Assembly: GCF_900116415.1 (NCBI RefSeq) | Contig: NZ_FPAP01000002.1 | Span: 434,001 to 498,000, forward strand | From: Chryseobacterium formosense | Lineage (GTDB): Bacteria > Bacteroidota > Bacteroidia > Flavobacteriales > Weeksellaceae | Direction: 5' to 3' | DNA length: 64,000 nt | Shown: piece after piece, positions 53,366 through 61,293 of the stretch | How the letters are laid out: each line of letters begins with the position of its first letter | How positions within the stretch are numbered: the stretch's first letter is position 1 | Notes under the pieces: model-generated | Databases searched by the model: none | What the model saw: the letters and a program-made list of their open reading frames with translations, nothing else | Told to the model about the DNA's origin: nothing | Program-made: the position numbers and the translations under genes

Positions 53366-54652
53366 ATGTCAGACAACAAAGTAATATTGAATTACGCAGG
53401 TAATTCGTATGAATATCCAATCTTGGATAGCACTATCGGAGACAGAGGGATCGATATTTCAAAATTAAGAGACCAAACAGGTTTAATCACGTTAGATTTA
53501 GGTTACAAAAATACCGGAGCTACACTTAGCGACATCACTTATTTAGATGGGGATCAGGGAGAATTATTCTACAGAGGATACCCTATCGAGCAGATTGCTG
53601 AAAAATCTAACTTCACAGAAGTAATGTACCTGTTGTTACATGGTGAATTACCAACTACAGAACAATTCAATACCTTTAACGGTAATATCAAAAAATATAA
53701 TTTCGTAGCAGAGGAGATGAAAAAAATCATCGATGCTTTCCCTCGTTCTGCTCACCCAATGGGAGTTTTATCGACTTTAACTTCCGCTTTAACGGCTTTC
53801 AATCCAAAGGCTGTTAACGTAAATTCTAAAGAAGAAATGGATCTTGCTGCAGAATTGTTGATTGCTAAATTTGCTCACCTTGCAGCTTGGACGTACAGAA
53901 AAACTTTAGGTTTACCGCTTAACCACGGTGACAACAGCTTAAATTATGTAGAAAACTTCTATAAAATGGCTTTCAGATTACCAAACGAAGAGTTTGAAAT
54001 CAACCCTGTGGTAACTGAAGCTTTAGATAAATTATTAATTCTTCACGCAGACCATGAGCAAAACTGTTCTACATCTACAGTAAGAATGGTAGGCTCTGCT
54101 CATACAGGTCTTTTTGCATCTGTTTCTGCGGGTATTTCTGCACTTTGGGGCCCACTTCACGGTGGTGCAAACCAGGCAGTGATCGAAATGCTTGAATTGA
54201 TCGAAAAAGACGGTGGAGACGTAAACAAATGGGTTGCTAAAGCTAAAGACAAAAACGATAGCTTCCGTTTGATGGGCTTTGGTCACAGAGTTTACAAAAA
54301 CTTCGATCCAAGAGCAAAAATCATCAAGAAAGCTGCTGACGATTTATTGGCTGCTTTAGGAATTGAAGACAAAGCTTTAGATATTGCAATGCAATTAGAA
54401 AAAGTAGCTCTTGAAGACGAATACTTCATCGAAAGAAAATTATATCCAAACGTAGATTTCTATTCTGGAATCATCTACAGAGCATTAGGAATTCCTACAG
54501 AAATGTTTACCGTAATGTTCGCATTGGGAAGACTTCCGGGCTGGATTGCTCAGTGGAAAGAAATGAGATTGAAAGGGGACCCAATCGGAAGACCAAGACA
54601 GGTTTACCAAGGCGCTCAAAAAAGAGATTATATCGATATCTCAAACAGATAA
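53366..54652 (+). CDS. gltA: Citrate synthase
   Basis: This 428-residue enzyme condenses acetyl-CoA and oxaloacetate at the entry of the TCA cycle. The length suits the hexameric type II form of Gram-negatives. The family signature GPLHGGANQAVIEMLE carries one active-site histidine. GFGHRVYKNFDPRAKII carries the second, and NVDFYSGIIYRALGIPTEMFT carries the catalytic aspartate. The N-terminal beta domain (IDISKLRDQTGLITLDLGYKNTGA) is present. Confidence 0.97.
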   Translation: MSDNKVILNYAGNSYEYPILDSTIGDRGIDISKLRDQTGLITLDLGYKNTGATLSDITYLDGDQGELFYRGYPIEQIAEKSNFTEVMYLLLHGELPTTEQFNTFNGNIKKYNFVAEEMKKIIDAFPRSAHPMGVLSTLTSALTAFNPKAVNVNSKEEMDLAAELLIAKFAHLAAWTYRKTLGLPLNHGDNSLNYVENFYKMAFRLPNEEFEINPVVTEALDKLLILHADHEQNCSTSTVRMVGSAHTGLFASVSAGISALWGPLHGGANQAVIEMLELIEKDGGDVNKWVAKAKDKNDSFRLMGFGHRVYKNFDPRAKIIKKAADDLLAALGIEDKALDIAMQLEKVALEDEYFIERKLYPNVDFYSGIIYRALGIPTEMFTVMFALGRLPGWIAQWKEMRLKGDPIGRPRQVYQGAQKRDYIDISNR

Positions 54653-54675
54653 TACTGTTTTTTATAAAATCGAAG

Positions 54676-54704
54676 TCCCAAAGTTTTTGCTTTGGGATTT
54701 TTTT
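54676..54704 (+). terminator. Terminator of gltA
   Basis: TCCCAAAG, TTTTTG loop, CTTTGGGA, then seven T. It lies 24 bases after the stop codon. Confidence 0.92.
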
Positions 54705-55075
54705 GTTTGTTGTTAAAGTGTAATAAAAGTAAGATTGTCAAATCTGACACAATTTAAAATATATTGTATTTCTTTAAGTTTAAGCCCTTGTTTAACTTAA
54801 AAAATTGAAGATCCAAAATTCTTTGCTTACCATTGCCTGAAGTTGAACATTGTATCAATTATCCAAATTAAAAATATTTAGAAATTTAATAAAGATTTTG
54901 TCCTTACAATTGTTAGTATTATCATTAATTCTATCTGAAATTTTATAGATCATCAGATGAAATTAGTGAAGATTCTTTAATTTTCAAAACTATTTAAAAA
55001 CTCCTTAATTTAGGCTAAATAAAAAGCTTTTCTCTTCACTATCGTTTGATTATATTTGCTTAATTCTCATTATAT
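54705..55075 (+). other. AT-rich spacer before the DDAH-like gene
   Basis: No gene, RNA or strong hairpin is seen in 371 bases. The only supported element is the -7 box TATATTTG followed by C at 55051-55058, which lies 17 bases before the ATG at 55076. Confidence 0.4.
55051..55058 (+). promoter_or_regulatory. Promoter -7 box of the DDAH-like gene
   Basis: TATATTTG followed by C, an exact match. A CTTT at 55027-55030 is the only candidate -33 element, 20 bases upstream. Confidence 0.55.
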
Positions 55076-55990
55076 ATGAAATTAAATATTAAAAACGAAA
55101 CAGGAAGGCTAAGATCGGTGGTTCTCGGACAGCCCAATTCTATGGGAGCAGTTCCTACACTAGAAGAAAGTTATGATGCAAAGTCATATTACACGATAGA
55201 GCACAATATGTATCCTAAAGAAGAGGATATTATCAACGAAATGAATGCTTTTGAAGCCGTTTTAAAAAAATATGATGTTCAGGTTTTCCGTCCGGATATT
55301 ATTCAGGATTACAATCAGGTTTTTGCAAGGGATGTCGCTTTTGTGATTGACGATAAAATGATTATTTCTAATGTGATTGCAGACAGAGCAGACGAACAAG
55401 AAGCTTACAAAGAAGTTTTCGAAGAAGTTGCGTGGAGAAAAATTATCAACCTTCCCGAAACTGCACATATTGAAGGTGGTGACGTTATCGTCTGGAATGA
55501 TTTCCTGTTCATCGGAACTTGTTTCAGCGAAGATTACAGAAACTATAAAACGGCAAGAACCAACGAATATGCGATCGAAATTCTGAAAGAATATTTTCCG
55601 AAAAAGAGAATTATCGATTTAGAACTAAAGAAAAATGATAAGATTCCTTACGAAGGGATTTTACATTTAGACTGTACATTCAATCCGATTGGAAAAGATA
55701 AATGCATCATTTATAAAGATGGTTTTGTGGATGAAAGTGATTATAATTTAATCATCGATATTTTTGGAGAAGAAAACTGTTTCCACGTTACTGCTGAAGA
55801 AATGTTTGAAATGGTTCCGAATATTTTCTCGATTTCTCCGGAAGTGGTGGTGTCTGATAAAACCTTCACAAGAATGAATAATCATCTAAGAAACGAATGG
55901 GGAATGACTGTTGAAGAAATTCCATATAGAGAGATTTCTAAAATGGGTGGGCTTTTACGTTGTTCTACAATGCCTTTGATTAGAGATTAA
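55076..55990 (+). CDS. Dimethylarginine dimethylaminohydrolase / arginine deiminase-like enzyme
   Basis: This 304-residue protein of the guanidino-group modifying superfamily has the complete catalytic set: RD at 85-86 (FARDVAFVI), EGGD at 133-136 (AHIEGGDVIV), H197 in HLDC, and nucleophile C296 in LRCSTMPLIR. Members hydrolyse arginine, methylated arginine or related guanidines to citrulline. The substrate here is not determined. A CtlX-like enzyme of the same superfamily lies 1.4 kb downstream on the same strand, with one gene between, so citrulline produced here could be used further. Confidence 0.9.
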   Translation: MKLNIKNETGRLRSVVLGQPNSMGAVPTLEESYDAKSYYTIEHNMYPKEEDIINEMNAFEAVLKKYDVQVFRPDIIQDYNQVFARDVAFVIDDKMIISNVIADRADEQEAYKEVFEEVAWRKIINLPETAHIEGGDVIVWNDFLFIGTCFSEDYRNYKTARTNEYAIEILKEYFPKKRIIDLELKKNDKIPYEGILHLDCTFNPIGKDKCIIYKDGFVDESDYNLIIDIFGEENCFHVTAEEMFEMVPNIFSISPEVVVSDKTFTRMNNHLRNEWGMTVEEIPYREISKMGGLLRCSTMPLIRD

Positions 55991-56005
55991 AAATTTTAAA
56001 ACCTA

Positions 56006-57370
56006 TTGAGAAAATTAGTTTTATTTTTTCTTCTGTTATCTATAATTAAAACTTATTCCCAGCAAAAACTGAACTGGGCTGAAGTTTTATATGGAGATAT
56101 TAGAAGTTTAAAAGAAAATAAGATTAAAATCTTAAAGCTTAAAAAAGGAGATGAAGTTTTACGAACTGTTGAAGTGATCTCGGATAATTCGATTGTTGCA
56201 AAAGACTCTTTAAATGAAGTTTATTTTATATTTGATAATCAAAATCGATTGTTTTCTATAAATTCTTTTCGAAATAAACAGAAGCAAAAATTTAGATTAA
56301 ACTTTCAAGATAATTTTATCAATGGAATTTCAAGGTCAGTTGATGAAAACGGAATAGAGTTTTACAGTCAGTGGTCAAAAATTATCTTCAATAACCTCTC
56401 TTATGAAGAGAAAGAAACTTATAGTTTTGATAAGAATAAGAATGATTCTTTAAATGTTTTCAGAATAAAATATTTCTTTAATAAAGAAAATTTTGATTTA
56501 GGTTACAAAGGAACATATCAAAATGGGAAAATTTGGAACAAGAAATATTTTAATCAAACTGAAGTAAAAAAAGAAGTATTTGCTGATTATTATATCATAG
56601 ATTCCATTTTACAGAAAGATTATAAAGTAACGAAGTATCATTTTGAAAATTATCCCGACCATCAAAATATAAAAATCGAAAATGATTCTGCCTTAACCAT
56701 TCAAAAAAAATTGGGAAAGATGATCAGTGAAAAATTAGAATATGCTTCTGTTCCTTTCAGAGAGATTTTCTACGATGAAAACGAGAATGTAAAAGAAAAA
56801 ATTATTTATAAAAATTATCAAAACTCCTTTAATGAATGGGTTTTGTGGGAAGAAATAAAATATGACGGAAAAGGAAAACGGCTGAGCCGAAAGTTTCCCA
56901 ATAAAGATACTTATAAACTGAAAGATGGAACTTTGGTTTATAGAAAAAATATGAATAGAGTAAGGACTTGTGGCAATACTTACTCTGTCAAGAGAAATTC
57001 TTCATTTAATTATTTACAAAGCTATTCTTCATCGATATTATTTAGTATAAAATGGGCGAAAAACTTTACAGATAATTTTGATACATATAGTATAGAAGAA
57101 GATGAAGAAATGATCTATGGGCAGTTAGATTTTAATATGAATGGGGTTGCCAAAATTATAGGTGATTATTCCGCATCAACAGATGTGAAAAATGAACTTG
57201 TAAGAACATCCAAGTCAATGACAAGAAACGGAAGAAACTTAAAATATTTTAAAGATTTGGAAGTAGAAGCTGAAACGAATTCAGGAAAAAAATATAGAAT
57301 TAATCTTTCACAGAATCCTGAACTTCTATCTTTCCCAATTCACACGTTTTTAATAAAAGAAGAATATTAA
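56006..57370 (+). CDS. Exported protein of unknown function between two guanidino hydrolases
   Basis: This 454-residue protein starts at a TTG codon (56006), since the signal peptide MRKLVLFFLLLSIIKTYSQ begins there and the preceding gene ends 15 bases earlier. The mature part is rich in charged and aromatic residues with beta-strand pattern, for example VYFIFDNQNRLFSI, YKLKDGTLVYRKN and YGQLDFNMNGVAKIIGD. No family is recognised. The close spacing to both neighbours indicates a shared transcript, but the link to arginine chemistry is only positional. Confidence 0.75.
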   Translation: MRKLVLFFLLLSIIKTYSQQKLNWAEVLYGDIRSLKENKIKILKLKKGDEVLRTVEVISDNSIVAKDSLNEVYFIFDNQNRLFSINSFRNKQKQKFRLNFQDNFINGISRSVDENGIEFYSQWSKIIFNNLSYEEKETYSFDKNKNDSLNVFRIKYFFNKENFDLGYKGTYQNGKIWNKKYFNQTEVKKEVFADYYIIDSILQKDYKVTKYHFENYPDHQNIKIENDSALTIQKKLGKMISEKLEYASVPFREIFYDENENVKEKIIYKNYQNSFNEWVLWEEIKYDGKGKRLSRKFPNKDTYKLKDGTLVYRKNMNRVRTCGNTYSVKRNSSFNYLQSYSSSILFSIKWAKNFTDNFDTYSIEEDEEMIYGQLDFNMNGVAKIIGDYSASTDVKNELVRTSKSMTRNGRNLKYFKDLEVEAETNSGKKYRINLSQNPELLSFPIHTFLIKEEY

Positions 57371-57380
57371 ACAAAACAAA

Positions 57381-58304
57381 ATGCAAACAACAGATACAGT
57401 ATTAATGATAGAGCCAATCGCATTCGGTTACAATGCAGAAACGGCAGAAAACAATTATTTTCAGGTAGAACAAAAAGGTGCGGATATTCAGTCAAAAGCT
57501 TTGGCGGAATTCAAAATCTTTGTTGAGAAACTGAAAAGTAAAGGAATTAATGTCATTACCATAAAAGATACCATCGATCCCCATACTCCGGATTCTATTT
57601 TCCCAAATAACTGGGTAAGCTTTCATAAGGATGGAAAAGTAGTTCTATATCCGATGTTTGCTTCCAACAGAAGAGTGGAGCGAAGAGAAGATATTATTGA
57701 GACAATAAAAAATCAGGGTTTTGAGGTTGCTGAAATTGATGATTGGTCGTTACCGGAAATTCAGGGACATTTTCTTGAAGGAACAGGAAGTATGATTTTT
57801 GACCACGACAATAAAATTGCTTACGGTTCGGTTTCTTTAAGATTAGATGAAAATCTTTTCAGAGAGTTTTGTTCTAAATACGGATTTACCCCGGTTGTTT
57901 TCCACTCTTTTCAGACGGTAGGAGAAGAAAGACTTCCGATTTACCACACCAATGTGATGATGTGTGTTGCCGATAAATTTGTGGTCATTTGCCTTGATTG
58001 CATCGATAATGAATTGGAAAGAAGCAAAGTAACCGAAACAATAAAAAATTCAGGAAAAGAAATCATCGAAATCTCTGAAGAGCAGATGCAGCAGTTTGCA
58101 GGAAATATGCTTCAGGTTCAAAATCAAGAAGGCGAAAAGTTTTTGGTCATGAGCCAGACTGCTTATCAATCATTAAATCAGGATCAGGTTTCTAATATTA
58201 AAAAATATTGTGAGATTATTTATTCAGATTTAAATACAATTGAGGTAAACGGAGGCGGAAGTGCACGTTGTATGTTGGCGGAAGTTTTCTTACCTAAGAA
58301 ATAA
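57381..58304 (+). CDS. ctlX: Citrulline utilization hydrolase CtlX-like enzyme
   Basis: This 307-residue amidinotransferase-superfamily protein has the CtlX signatures: DSIFPNNWVSFH at 71-82, LEGTGSMIFD at 132-141, YHTNVMM with H189, and GGGSARCMLAEVFLP with nucleophile C297. CtlX is described as a citrulline ureidase that yields ornithine. It starts ten bases after the preceding gene. With the DDAH-like enzyme upstream it would give a route from (methyl)arginine through citrulline to ornithine; this pathway is inferred. Confidence 0.88.
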   Translation: MQTTDTVLMIEPIAFGYNAETAENNYFQVEQKGADIQSKALAEFKIFVEKLKSKGINVITIKDTIDPHTPDSIFPNNWVSFHKDGKVVLYPMFASNRRVERREDIIETIKNQGFEVAEIDDWSLPEIQGHFLEGTGSMIFDHDNKIAYGSVSLRLDENLFREFCSKYGFTPVVFHSFQTVGEERLPIYHTNVMMCVADKFVVICLDCIDNELERSKVTETIKNSGKEIIEISEEQMQQFAGNMLQVQNQEGEKFLVMSQTAYQSLNQDQVSNIKKYCEIIYSDLNTIEVNGGGSARCMLAEVFLPKK

Positions 58305-58330
58305 TATAATAAATTTTAAAAATAACAGAG

Positions 58331-58360
58331 CTCTTATCAAAACTTTGATAGGAGTTTTTT
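58331..58360 (+). terminator. Terminator of the DDAH-ctlX operon
   Basis: CTCTTATCAA, AACT loop, TTGATAGGAG with one wobble, then TTTTTT. It starts 27 bases after the ctlX stop. Confidence 0.9.
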
Positions 58361-58397
58361 ATTGATTCATTATCAAACAACCTTCCAAAAATTCGAC

Positions 58398-58405
58398 TAA
58401 CTTTG
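58398..58405 (+). promoter_or_regulatory. Promoter -7 box of the GH43 gene
   Basis: TAACTTTG, an exact match. The expected start near 58412 coincides with a GTG at 58411 and supports the ATG at 58426 as start codon. Confidence 0.55.
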
Positions 58406-58425
58406 TACAAGTGAAAAATGTTGTT

Positions 58426-60183
58426 ATGATAAAAAAGTTATCTATAAGTCTGGGAATTTTGATTTCAGCATTCTCTTTTTCTCAGCAAAAAACCTATTGC
58501 AATCCAATCAATATCGATTACGGTTATACCCCTTTTGAAGTTTTTTCGAAGCAGGGAAAACACCGTGCAACGGCGGATCCAGTGATTGTAAATTTCAAGA
58601 AAAAACTTTTTCTTTTTTCGACCAACCAGGAAGGATATTGGCACAGTGATAATATGCTCGACTGGACTTTTGTGAAAAGAAAATTCCTTCGAGATAATAA
58701 ATATACCCACGACTTGAACGCCCCCGCAGTTTGGGCAATGAAAGATACTTTATACGTTTATGGCTCAACCTGGGAACAGGATTTTCCGATCTGGAAATCT
58801 ACGAACCCTACAAAAGATGACTGGAAAATTGCTGTCGATACATTAAAAGTCGGAGCTTGGGATCCTGCTTTTCATTATGACGAAGATAAGAACAAACTCT
58901 TCTTATATTGGGGATCAAGTAATGAATGGCCGCTTTTGGGAACAGAGGTTAAAGTAAAAAATCTACAATCTGAAGGTTTTGTAAAACCTATTTTAAGACT
59001 AAAACCTGAAGATCATGGCTGGGAAAGATTCGGTGAGTATAATGACAACGTTTTTCTGCAGCCTTTTGTAGAAGGAGCTTGGGTAACGAAGTACAAAGAC
59101 AAATACTATATGCAATACGGAGCTCCTGCAACAGAGTTCAGCGGATATTCTGATGGTGTTTATGTATCAAAAAATCCTTTGGAAGGCTACGAATACCAAC
59201 AGCACAATCCGTTTTCCTATAAACCGGGAGGTTTTGCAAGAGGAGCGGGGCACGGGGCAACATTTGAAGATAATTTTAAAAACTGGTGGCACGTTTCAAC
59301 CATTTTTATTTCCACTAAAAATAATTTCGAAAGACGTTTGGGAATCTGGCCTGCAGGTTTCGATAAAGACGATGTGATGTACACCAACACCGCTTACGGA
59401 GATTATCCAACTTTACTACCTCAGTTTGCTCAAGGGAAAGATTTTTCAAAAGGGCTTTTCACGGGCTGGATGTTGCTGAATTATAATAAACCGGTTCAGG
59501 TTTCATCAACTTTAGGAGGGTATCATTCCAATTTTGCAGTAGACGAGGATATTAAAACATATTGGAGTGCCAAATCAGGGAATTCCGGAGAATGGTTTCA
59601 GACTGATTTGGGTGAAGTTTCTACCATTAATGCCATTCAGATTAATTATGCAGATCAGGATGCTGAGTTTATGGGAAAAACAGAAGGGAAAATGCATCAG
59701 TATAAAATCTATGGTTCAAATGACGGCAAAAAATGGAAGGTCATTGTCGACAAAAGCAAAAATACCAAAGACGTACCTCACGACTATATAGAATTAGAAA
59801 AACCTGCTGAAGCAAGATATTTAAAAATGGAAAACCTCAAAATGCCGACAGGAAAATTTGCATTAAGTGGTTTTAGGGTTTTTGGAAAAGGGGCGGGAAT
59901 AAAACCCGGAAAAGTACAGGGATTTGTTCCGTTAAGAGCTGATGCTAAAAAGTATGGTGAAAGAAGAAGCATTTGGATGAAATGGCAACAGAATTCTGAA
60001 GCAGACGGATATGTGATTTATTGGGGGAAATCTCCTGATAAATTATATGGAAGCATTATGGTTTACGGAAAAAACGAATATTTCTTTACGGGAGCAGATA
60101 GAGTAGATTCTTATTATTTCCAGATTGAAGCGTTCAATGCCAACGGAATTTCAGAAAGAACAGAAGTCGTGAAGTCTGAATAA
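58426..60183 (+). CDS. Exported glycoside hydrolase family 43-like protein with F5/8-type (CBM32-like) and Fn3-like domains
   Basis: This 585-residue protein has a signal peptide at 1-20 (ending SFSQ). A five-bladed propeller domain (about 25-345) fits GH43. ATADPVIV near residue 51 carries the likely catalytic base, AWDPAFHYDEDKN the pKa-modulating aspartate, and the acid could be in VFLQPFVEGAW. A discoidin-like domain follows at about 355-475 (VQVSSTLGGYHSNFAVDEDIKTYWSAK, WFQTDLGEVSTINAIQI). A fibronectin-like end lies at about 495-585. It would act on arabinan- or xylan-type glycans outside the cell; the substrate is not determined. A GTG at 58411 is an alternative start. A terminator at 60324 is its likely stop signal. 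Confidence 0.85.
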   Translation: MIKKLSISLGILISAFSFSQQKTYCNPINIDYGYTPFEVFSKQGKHRATADPVIVNFKKKLFLFSTNQEGYWHSDNMLDWTFVKRKFLRDNKYTHDLNAPAVWAMKDTLYVYGSTWEQDFPIWKSTNPTKDDWKIAVDTLKVGAWDPAFHYDEDKNKLFLYWGSSNEWPLLGTEVKVKNLQSEGFVKPILRLKPEDHGWERFGEYNDNVFLQPFVEGAWVTKYKDKYYMQYGAPATEFSGYSDGVYVSKNPLEGYEYQQHNPFSYKPGGFARGAGHGATFEDNFKNWWHVSTIFISTKNNFERRLGIWPAGFDKDDVMYTNTAYGDYPTLLPQFAQGKDFSKGLFTGWMLLNYNKPVQVSSTLGGYHSNFAVDEDIKTYWSAKSGNSGEWFQTDLGEVSTINAIQINYADQDAEFMGKTEGKMHQYKIYGSNDGKKWKVIVDKSKNTKDVPHDYIELEKPAEARYLKMENLKMPTGKFALSGFRVFGKGAGIKPGKVQGFVPLRADAKKYGERRSIWMKWQQNSEADGYVIYWGKSPDKLYGSIMVYGKNEYFFTGADRVDSYYFQIEAFNANGISERTEVVKSE

Positions 60184-60194
60184 TTAATTTGAAC

Positions 60195-60312
60195 CATTAA
60201 GATTTATTAAGGAGTTAAGGGAGATTAAGGTGAATATAAAATTTCTTAAGCACATTGCTTAAATTTGCTTGCAAATTCTTAATTTATCTAAATACCATAA
60301 TAAATCTTAATG
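60195..60312. repeat. 118-bp element bounded by a perfect 15-bp inverted repeat
   Basis: CATTAAGATTTATTA (60195-60209) and its exact reverse complement (60298-60312) enclose two smaller palindromes: TTAAGC/GCTTAA around ACATT (60246-60262), and AATTTGC TT GCAAATT (60262-60277). Degenerate TTAAGG units lie in the left part. No ORF is inside. This looks like a small non-autonomous or structural intergenic element; I recall similar elements in Chryseobacterium genomes but cannot confirm. Confidence 0.75.
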
Positions 60313-60323
60313 ATTAATTCTAC

Positions 60324-60354
60324 AACGCTTTGGGAACCTCCAAGGCGTTTTTTT
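60324..60354 (+). terminator. Terminator after the GH43 gene
   Basis: AACGCTTTGG, GAACCT loop, CCAAGGCGTT with one wobble, followed by a seven-T run. It stands 140 bases after the stop codon, beyond the inverted-repeat element, and at the end of the convergent hydrolase gene. Confidence 0.85.
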
Positions 60355-61216
60355 ATTTGGTATGTTTTAGAAATTCATCAATTCTGTTAATTATGATAGG
60401 AGCATTTTTCTCGTTATCCCAGTCAAGATGACCTCCGGGAAACTCAAATGACTGGTTGACAACTTTATTCTTATTTAAAACAGAATCTAAAATTTTCTTT
60501 TGTGATAAAGGGATGACCTGATCGTTGTTTCCATAAAATGAAATTGTTGCGGGAGTGTTTTCATTAATCCAAAAAACAGGATTGGGAATATCTATGTTTG
60601 TAATATCGGTAGGTGTAGGTTGTGTTGCATCTATCATCTTTTTTTCAACAAAAGAATAGTCAGAATAATTTCGGAAATCAGGATGAGTTAAATCTGCAGG
60701 GCCTACAATGTTTACTACCGCTTTTACATTGGTTCTATGCTTGCTTTCAAAAATTCTATTATAAGCATATAGCATTGATAAATGTGCACCTGCGCTGTTG
60801 CCTATCAAAATAAATTTTGGGTTTAGCTTTAATTCTTCAGATTTTTTGGCTAATAATTCTAAAGCATTGTCGATATCATCTGTTTGTGTCGGAAGAATGA
60901 AAGAATGATCATCTGCCAATCTGTAATTAATATTTGCAAAAGCATAGTCGGGAAATTTTTCCATCAATGAAAGTGTAAAATAGGTGAGATTAGATTTATC
61001 TCCGGCTTTCCAACCACCTCCGTGAATGAGTACAAAAATACCTTTTATTGAATCCTTGTTTTGGGGTAAGTAAAAATCAAGCTTTTGTGAAGTATTTTCA
61101 CCATAAGATATGTTTTCTTCAATTTTAAAAGAAACTCCGTCTTTAAATGTAATATTCTTATCATTACAACTTAAAAATATTGTCAGTATAAATAAAAGAA
61201 ACACATATTTTTTCAT
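60353..61216 (-). CDS. Alpha/beta-hydrolase lipoprotein (esterase/lipase-like)
   Basis: This 287-residue protein has a lipoprotein signal (MKKYVFLLFILTIFLSC, lipobox FLSC). The fold is recognised by the oxyanion motif HGGGW at 65-69, the nucleophile elbow GNSAG with S141, an aspartate in YGNNDQVIP near 232, and the histidine in PGGHLDW near 262. The family includes feruloyl- and acetyl-esterases that help glycan breakdown, and the neighbouring GH43 enzyme fits this, but the substrate is unknown. The ATG at 61216 is preferred; ATG 61222 adds two residues. Confidence 0.88.
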   Translation of the reverse strand: MKKYVFLLFILTIFLSCNDKNITFKDGVSFKIEENISYGENTSQKLDFYLPQNKDSIKGIFVLIHGGGWKAGDKSNLTYFTLSLMEKFPDYAFANINYRLADDHSFILPTQTDDIDNALELLAKKSEELKLNPKFILIGNSAGAHLSMLYAYNRIFESKHRTNVKAVVNIVGPADLTHPDFRNYSDYSFVEKKMIDATQPTPTDITNIDIPNPVFWINENTPATISFYGNNDQVIPLSQKKILDSVLNKNKVVNQSFEFPGGHLDWDNEKNAPIIINRIDEFLKHTK

Positions 61217-61231
61217 AACCATAAAAATAAT

Positions 61232-61258
61232 AAAACCCGCAATCTCTCAGCGGGTTTT
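61232..61258 (-). terminator. Terminator of the outer-membrane barrel gene
   Basis: On the minus strand AAAACCCGC, TGAGAGATT loop, GCGGGTTTT, then ATTATTTTTA. It stops the barrel-protein transcript before the hydrolase gene. Confidence 0.85.
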
Positions 61259-61293
61259 GTACAAAATAAATATATATATGAAAATGATGAATG

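Noticed and set aside
58411..58425. GTG start for the GH43 gene
   Set aside because: It coincides with the predicted transcription start; ATG 58426 leads directly into the signal peptide.
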